Program-made: the position numbers and the translations under genes
The notes under the pieces: model-generated
Told to the model about the DNA's origin: nothing
The model's database searches: none
The model's input: the letters and a program-made list of their open reading frames with translations, nothing else
NCBI GenBank assembly: GCA_964497515.1
Contig: CAZCCV010000001.1
Coordinates: forward strand, 1 to 64,000
Length of the DNA: 64,000 nucleotides
Direction of reading: 5' to 3'
Origin: CAZCCV01 sp964497515
GTDB lineage: Bacteria > Armatimonadota > UBA5829 > DTLH01
In this document: in pieces, positions 60,657 through 64,000 of the stretch
Position numbering within the stretch: position 1 is the stretch's first letter
Layout of the letters: each line of letters begins with the position of its first letter

Positions 60657-61670
60657 CTAATAGAGCCGGTCGATGACTCGATACGCTAAGCATCTAAGCG
60701 AATCGCGCGCATCAGATTCCGGAACTGCTTCTAAGGCTTCAATAGCGCGCTCGGCAAACTCTTTTGCGTGTTCTCGTGCAGCATCAATTGCGCCAGAGAG
60801 GGCAATCTGTTCGCACAGGGCATCCACGTCTTTATCTGCCGAGTTGGGGTCTTCCACAATTGCAATTGCGCGTATTTGGTCTTCGCCGCTTAGAGACTCG
60901 ATATGAAGCAGCGTCGGAAGCGTTGCTTTTCCTTCTCTAATATCATTTCCTACTGGCTTTCCTGTAAGCTGACGCTCGCCCGCGATATCCAGAATGTCGT
61001 CGGTAAGCTGGAACGCCATTCCCAGGTTTATGCTGTAGCTGGAAAGAGCCTTCAGCAGCGAATCGGGAGCATCCGCAAGCATTGCACCACATATACAGCA
61101 AGCTGAGAAGAAATCGGCAGTCTTATGGCGAATAATCTGCCAATAGTGCTTTTTCCATTCCACTACACTGCGTTCGCAGGTTGCCTGAAGAACCTCACTC
61201 TCACTCATTCTGATGGTCATATCGGAAATAGCCTGCATAATGCGTTGGTCGCCGTAGGTTGCGAGCAGATGGAATGCTCTGGCAAGCAAGCTGTCTCCAC
61301 TTAGAATAGAGAGTCTGTTTCCCCAGTAGGAGTTTGCAGTGGCACGGCCGCGGCGAAGATCAGCGCTGTCGATTACATCGTCGTGAATCAGCGTAGCCAT
61401 ATGTATCAGTTCGACAGTGGCGCCTATTGCCTTCAGTTTCGATGGGTCCGTGGAATTGCCGACGCTGCGCGCCGAAAGCAGTACCAGAGCAGGTCTCAAT
61501 CGCTTTCCGCCAGAGTGCAGAAGGTGCGAAGTAATATCCGACAGTGTGGGAACACTCGATGTCAACGACTCCGCCAACTGTTCTTCTACAGCCAGCAAAT
61601 CATCTTTTATGATGGCATTCCAGTCGCCACTGTTATCCATATCAGTCTCATATGCTATTTTCGCCTTCAT
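60657..61670 (-). CDS. polyprenyl diphosphate synthase (trans-type)
   Basis: This protein of about 330 residues has GGKRLRPALVLLSARS, the first Asp-rich motif IHDDVIDSADLRRG, FQLTDDILDIAGE (second Asp-rich motif), and GNDIREGKATLPTLL. It builds the isoprenoid tail of a quinone, most likely menaquinone given the next gene. The start may be ATG 61640 rather than 61670. It overlaps menG/ubiE in ATGA. Confidence 0.92.
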   Translation of the reverse strand: MKAKIAYETDMDNSGDWNAIIKDDLLAVEEQLAESLTSSVPTLSDITSHLLHSGGKRLRPALVLLSARSVGNSTDPSKLKAIGATVELIHMATLIHDDVIDSADLRRGRATANSYWGNRLSILSGDSLLARAFHLLATYGDQRIMQAISDMTIRMSESEVLQATCERSVVEWKKHYWQIIRHKTADFFSACCICGAMLADAPDSLLKALSSYSINLGMAFQLTDDILDIAGERQLTGKPVGNDIREGKATLPTLLHIESLSGEDQIRAIAIVEDPNSADKDVDALCEQIALSGAIDAAREHAKEFAERAIEALEAVPESDARDSLRCLAYRVIDRLY

Positions 61671-62380
61671 CGCTTAGTACCCATATGGATGCACACCGCA
61701 CCGAACAATAAATTGCGGATGTTTACATCAACCAGTCCGCAATCTCTAAAAATCTGCGCCAGCTCTTCTCTTGTGCAGAACCTCGTTACCGAGTTCGGCA
61801 AGTAAGTATAAGCTTCCGGATTGCCTCCGAACAATCTGGCTATCCACGGTATTATCTTAGAAAAGTAGAGGTTCCAGAGCGGCTTAAGTGCCCTGCCAGC
61901 AGGTCCCACTATCTCTAAAGATACTACCCGCCCACCGGGCTTTGTCACTCTTGCCATTTCTGCAATAGTCGATTGCACATCTGCGACATTGCGCAGCGCA
62001 AAGCCAATAGTAGTACAATCGAAAGAGTCAGAGGCGAATGGAAGATGCTCGGCATTAGCGGCCGCAAGCAATATCTGTCGAAAACCCGCGAGTTTCTGAC
62101 TGGCAATCTCCAGCATCGGCGCACAGAAGTCTGTCGCCACAACTCGCCCTTCTTCACCGGCTCTCAGTGCGAGTTCTATTGCAAAGTCTCCAGTTCCGGA
62201 GGCAACGTCGAGTGCAGTTCCGCCAGCTCCCAGTCCGGATAGCTTCACTGCGGTTCTTCTCCAGCCCCTGTGCAGTCCAAGACTAATGACGCTATTCAGC
62301 AGATCGTACTTAGAAGCAATAGACCCAAATAACCGGCTAACATACTGCTCCTTTTCTCTGCCAGCGAGCTTCTCGCTCAA
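61667..62380 (-). CDS. menG: demethylmenaquinone methyltransferase (UbiE/MenG family)
   Basis: This 237-residue SAM methyltransferase has FGSIASKYDLLNSVISLGLHRGWRR, ALDVASGTGDFAIELA (motif I), DSFDCTTIGFALRNVAD, and the PWIARLFGGNPEAYTYLPNSV family motif. It methylates demethylmenaquinone. Pairing with the prenyl synthase points to menaquinone synthesis. Confidence 0.93.
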   Translation of the reverse strand: MSEKLAGREKEQYVSRLFGSIASKYDLLNSVISLGLHRGWRRTAVKLSGLGAGGTALDVASGTGDFAIELALRAGEEGRVVATDFCAPMLEIASQKLAGFRQILLAAANAEHLPFASDSFDCTTIGFALRNVADVQSTIAEMARVTKPGGRVVSLEIVGPAGRALKPLWNLYFSKIIPWIARLFGGNPEAYTYLPNSVTRFCTREELAQIFRDCGLVDVNIRNLLFGAVCIHMGTKR

Positions 62381-62529
62381 CTATTCCTCCCAGGGGTTGG
62401 CCCACCTCTACCAACCGGGCTGACCTTACTGCATTATAGCCATAAGGTGTGAAGGAGTCAACGCGAATGGGTGCGCCAAAACGAATGCCTTCCCCTTGTG
62501 ATTTGACGACTTGTTTGAGCCTCAAATAC

Positions 62530-63222
62530 CTACAATAGGGAGTCGTCAACCCGTCCGTATTTGTGAAGAAACCTTTCACGTTCGTTTCGAACAGCATCCT
62601 CAGGCAAGACGCGACAGCTGCCAAGAACACTGGCGAAAATGTACGCTTTCGCAGCCTTTTCCAGAATCTCGACCGCTGTAACTGCTTCCGCAAGAGTTCG
62701 TCCGGCAACTACCGCACCGTGGTTCGAGAGAAGCACCGCGAACGACTCTTCACCGATTGCAGCACACGCGGCTTCGGCAACAGCTTTGTGGTGTGATCCT
62801 TCAATGTATTCGGTGCAGTTTACTTGGCCTCCACAGATCTGCGCCATGTCTTCTACGCACACGGGAAGCGGTTTGCCGGTGCACGAAATAGCAGTCAAAT
62901 ACGTGGAATGTGTGTGAATCACGCCTCCAAACTCCGGACGTTTGGCATAGAGAGACAGGTGTAACTGTGACTCCGACGACGGAAACAAGCGACCCTTCAG
63001 CAGCTTTGCCCCGTCCCAAGAGACTAACACCAGATCATCTACAGACATCGTATCGTATGCAGCCGCAGATGGAGTTATGAGCATACCTTCTTTCAGTCGA
63101 ATAGAAATATTCCCCCAAGTTCCCGGGAAATGCCCTTTCATCTGCAGTGTATGACAGGCGTCGAGAATGCTCTGCCTGGCATCCGACGAATCAGCCAGTA
63201 CGTCTTTCTGAGAGTCTGCCAT
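62530..63222 (-). CDS. class II aldolase / adducin family protein
   Basis: This 230-residue protein has GTWGNISIRLKEGMLITPSAAAYDTM, SSESQLHLSLYAKRPEFGGVIHTHSTYLTAIS (zinc His pair), and LLSNHGAVVAGRTLAEAVTAVEILE (third His). It resembles fuculose-1-phosphate and related aldolases that split sugar phosphates. It sits beside an oxidoreductase gene, so a sugar catabolic role is likely. Confidence 0.9.
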   Translation of the reverse strand: MADSQKDVLADSSDARQSILDACHTLQMKGHFPGTWGNISIRLKEGMLITPSAAAYDTMSVDDLVLVSWDGAKLLKGRLFPSSESQLHLSLYAKRPEFGGVIHTHSTYLTAISCTGKPLPVCVEDMAQICGGQVNCTEYIEGSHHKAVAEAACAAIGEESFAVLLSNHGAVVAGRTLAEAVTAVEILEKAAKAYIFASVLGSCRVLPEDAVRNERERFLHKYGRVDDSLL

Positions 63223-63335
63223 TCTTCACCTCCAATGCGCTAGAGCAGCACAATTTAGAAAGGCTTGATGACATCAGTTGTGCGCCACCAAGCCAATCGT
63301 CTCAGTGCTTTGCAGTGTGCCAGAACAGCTTTTTG

Positions 63336-64000
63336 CTAAAGCTCCTGCACAGTGCCTGTCCGCCTTGCTTTCTCTGCTGCGAACACCATAAGGTGGCTTT
63401 CCAGCGAGACTTCAGGGCCAGAAGTAATCAGCGAAGGGTCGTTTTGTGCAACGGCAGAGATGAAGCTGTTCATTATGCCGAAGTCCCCGCCTCCGTGCCC
63501 CGAGGCCAGCGAGCCGTCGCTGGTTTCAAGCGAAATGGTTCTTCTGTCGTTCGTCAGGAAATCGCAGTGCTCAATGCCGTTTTCCACCCAGCGGAGGGTG
63601 CCCTTGTCACCCATCACCCAGATCTGTCGTTCCGCCATAAACGTGAACGCCGACATCGTGAAGCTGGCAGTGCTCTCATCCTCGAACTCAAACGACACTA
63701 CCTGATGGTCAACCACATCGTTGTCGGATGCATAGACACATCGGCCGTAAGGCCCTTTGCGAACCGCATCTGCCACGCCTTCTATTGTTCCTGACGGATG
63801 CAGTACAGTGCCCGGCCAGGTGTCGTGATACTTCCGGAAGTCGCGTAGATATATCTTTATCGCAGAGTACGGACAACCAGTCTCAATCTCGGTGGGGCAG
63901 TCAACGCATCTGTCGGCAGCGCCTTTCGGTTGGTTGGCTCTGGTGAAATGTGACAGATGCCCAAACGACGATACCCCTTTGCACTTGGCAGGAATGAAGT
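63336..64000 (-). CDS. Gfo/Idh/MocA family oxidoreductase (partial, cut by window edge)
   Basis: The frame is open from 63336 to the window end with no stop, so this is the C-terminal 220 residues. SSFGHLSHFTRANQPKGAADRCVDCPTEIETGCPYSA and later VSFEFEDESTASFTMSAF, WVMGDKGTLRWVENG and SGHGGGDFGIMNSFISAV are typical of the C-terminal domain of sugar-like oxidoreductases. The Cys-rich CVDCPTEIETGC is seen in one subgroup. The NAD-binding N-terminus lies right of the window. Confidence 0.88.
   Translation of the reverse strand, partial: FIPAKCKGVSSFGHLSHFTRANQPKGAADRCVDCPTEIETGCPYSAIKIYLRDFRKYHDTWPGTVLHPSGTIEGVADAVRKGPYGRCVYASDNDVVDHQVVSFEFEDESTASFTMSAFTFMAERQIWVMGDKGTLRWVENGIEHCDFLTNDRRTISLETSDGSLASGHGGGDFGIMNSFISAVAQNDPSLITSGPEVSLESHLMVFAAEKARRTGTVQEL

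Noticed and set aside
1..64000. CRISPR array
   Set aside because: No series of regularly spaced short repeats was seen on either strand, and no cas gene.

Overview
The window is bacterial chromosome carrying a contractile phage-tail gene cluster, an accessory (mobile) region, and then ordinary core genome. The core half has groES-groEL behind a CIRCE operator, enolase, pyruvate kinase, ComEA-like and SLBB proteins, a C4 zinc-ribbon coiled-coil protein, an RNase HI, menaquinone-pathway genes, a GH127 glycosidase and a Gfo/Idh/MocA oxidoreductase. CIRCE, sigma70-type promoters and a Gram-positive-type LexA box fit a Terrabacteria lineage. Armatimonadota is my best guess, inferred from gene style only; no rRNA or other decisive marker is present.

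Region 1 (1-19.1 kb) is a tail module, almost all on the + strand, with many TTG/GTG starts and short overlaps between genes. In order it holds a virion-morphogenesis (gpG-like) protein, a probable tail terminator, sheath, tube, a T4 gp26-like chaperone with a textbook -1 frameshift heptamer, tape measure, a nucleoside-deoxyribosyltransferase-like protein, CIS-tube-type and LysM hub proteins, gpD, gpV, PAAR tip, gp25, gpJ, gpI, a fibre and an amidase endolysin. Capsid, portal and terminase genes, if present, lie left of the window. It could therefore be a prophage or a tailocin. Two genes run against the grain: a Lnu(B/F)-type nucleotidyltransferase between the chaperone and the tape measure, and an aminoglycoside-phosphotransferase-like kinase after the endolysin.

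Region 2 (19.3-34.6 kb) is accessory. It opens with an amidoligase / DUF5049-like / class II glutamine amidotransferase / gamma-glutamylcyclotransferase operon behind a LexA-type box. Next comes a probable defence operon: small HTH protein, PLD-SNF2 helicase, Eco57I-type methyltransferase, DprA-like protein with a C-terminal HTH, and an unknown protein. This operon is bracketed by two copies of a 58-bp promoter-bearing repeat, each lying downstream of a copy of the cyclotransferase gene; the second gene copy is truncated by an IS3-type remnant. Further IS3 fragments, a lipoprotein, a HEAT-like small protein and a winged-helix fragment complete the region.

Region 3 (34.6-64 kb) is core chromosome. 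It includes tRNA-Leu(GAG), tRNA-Val(CAC) and tRNA-Pro(GGG), a large secreted subtilase, a glycosyltransferase, a formate/nitrite-type channel, a PaaK-ACT pair, a heavy-metal P1B ATPase with a ZIP transporter, polyprenyl diphosphate synthase with MenG/UbiE, and carbohydrate enzymes cut off at the right edge.

The strongest leads are the defence operon between promoter repeats, the frameshifted tail chaperone, the LexA-linked amidoligase operon, and the resistance-like genes carried inside the tail cluster.
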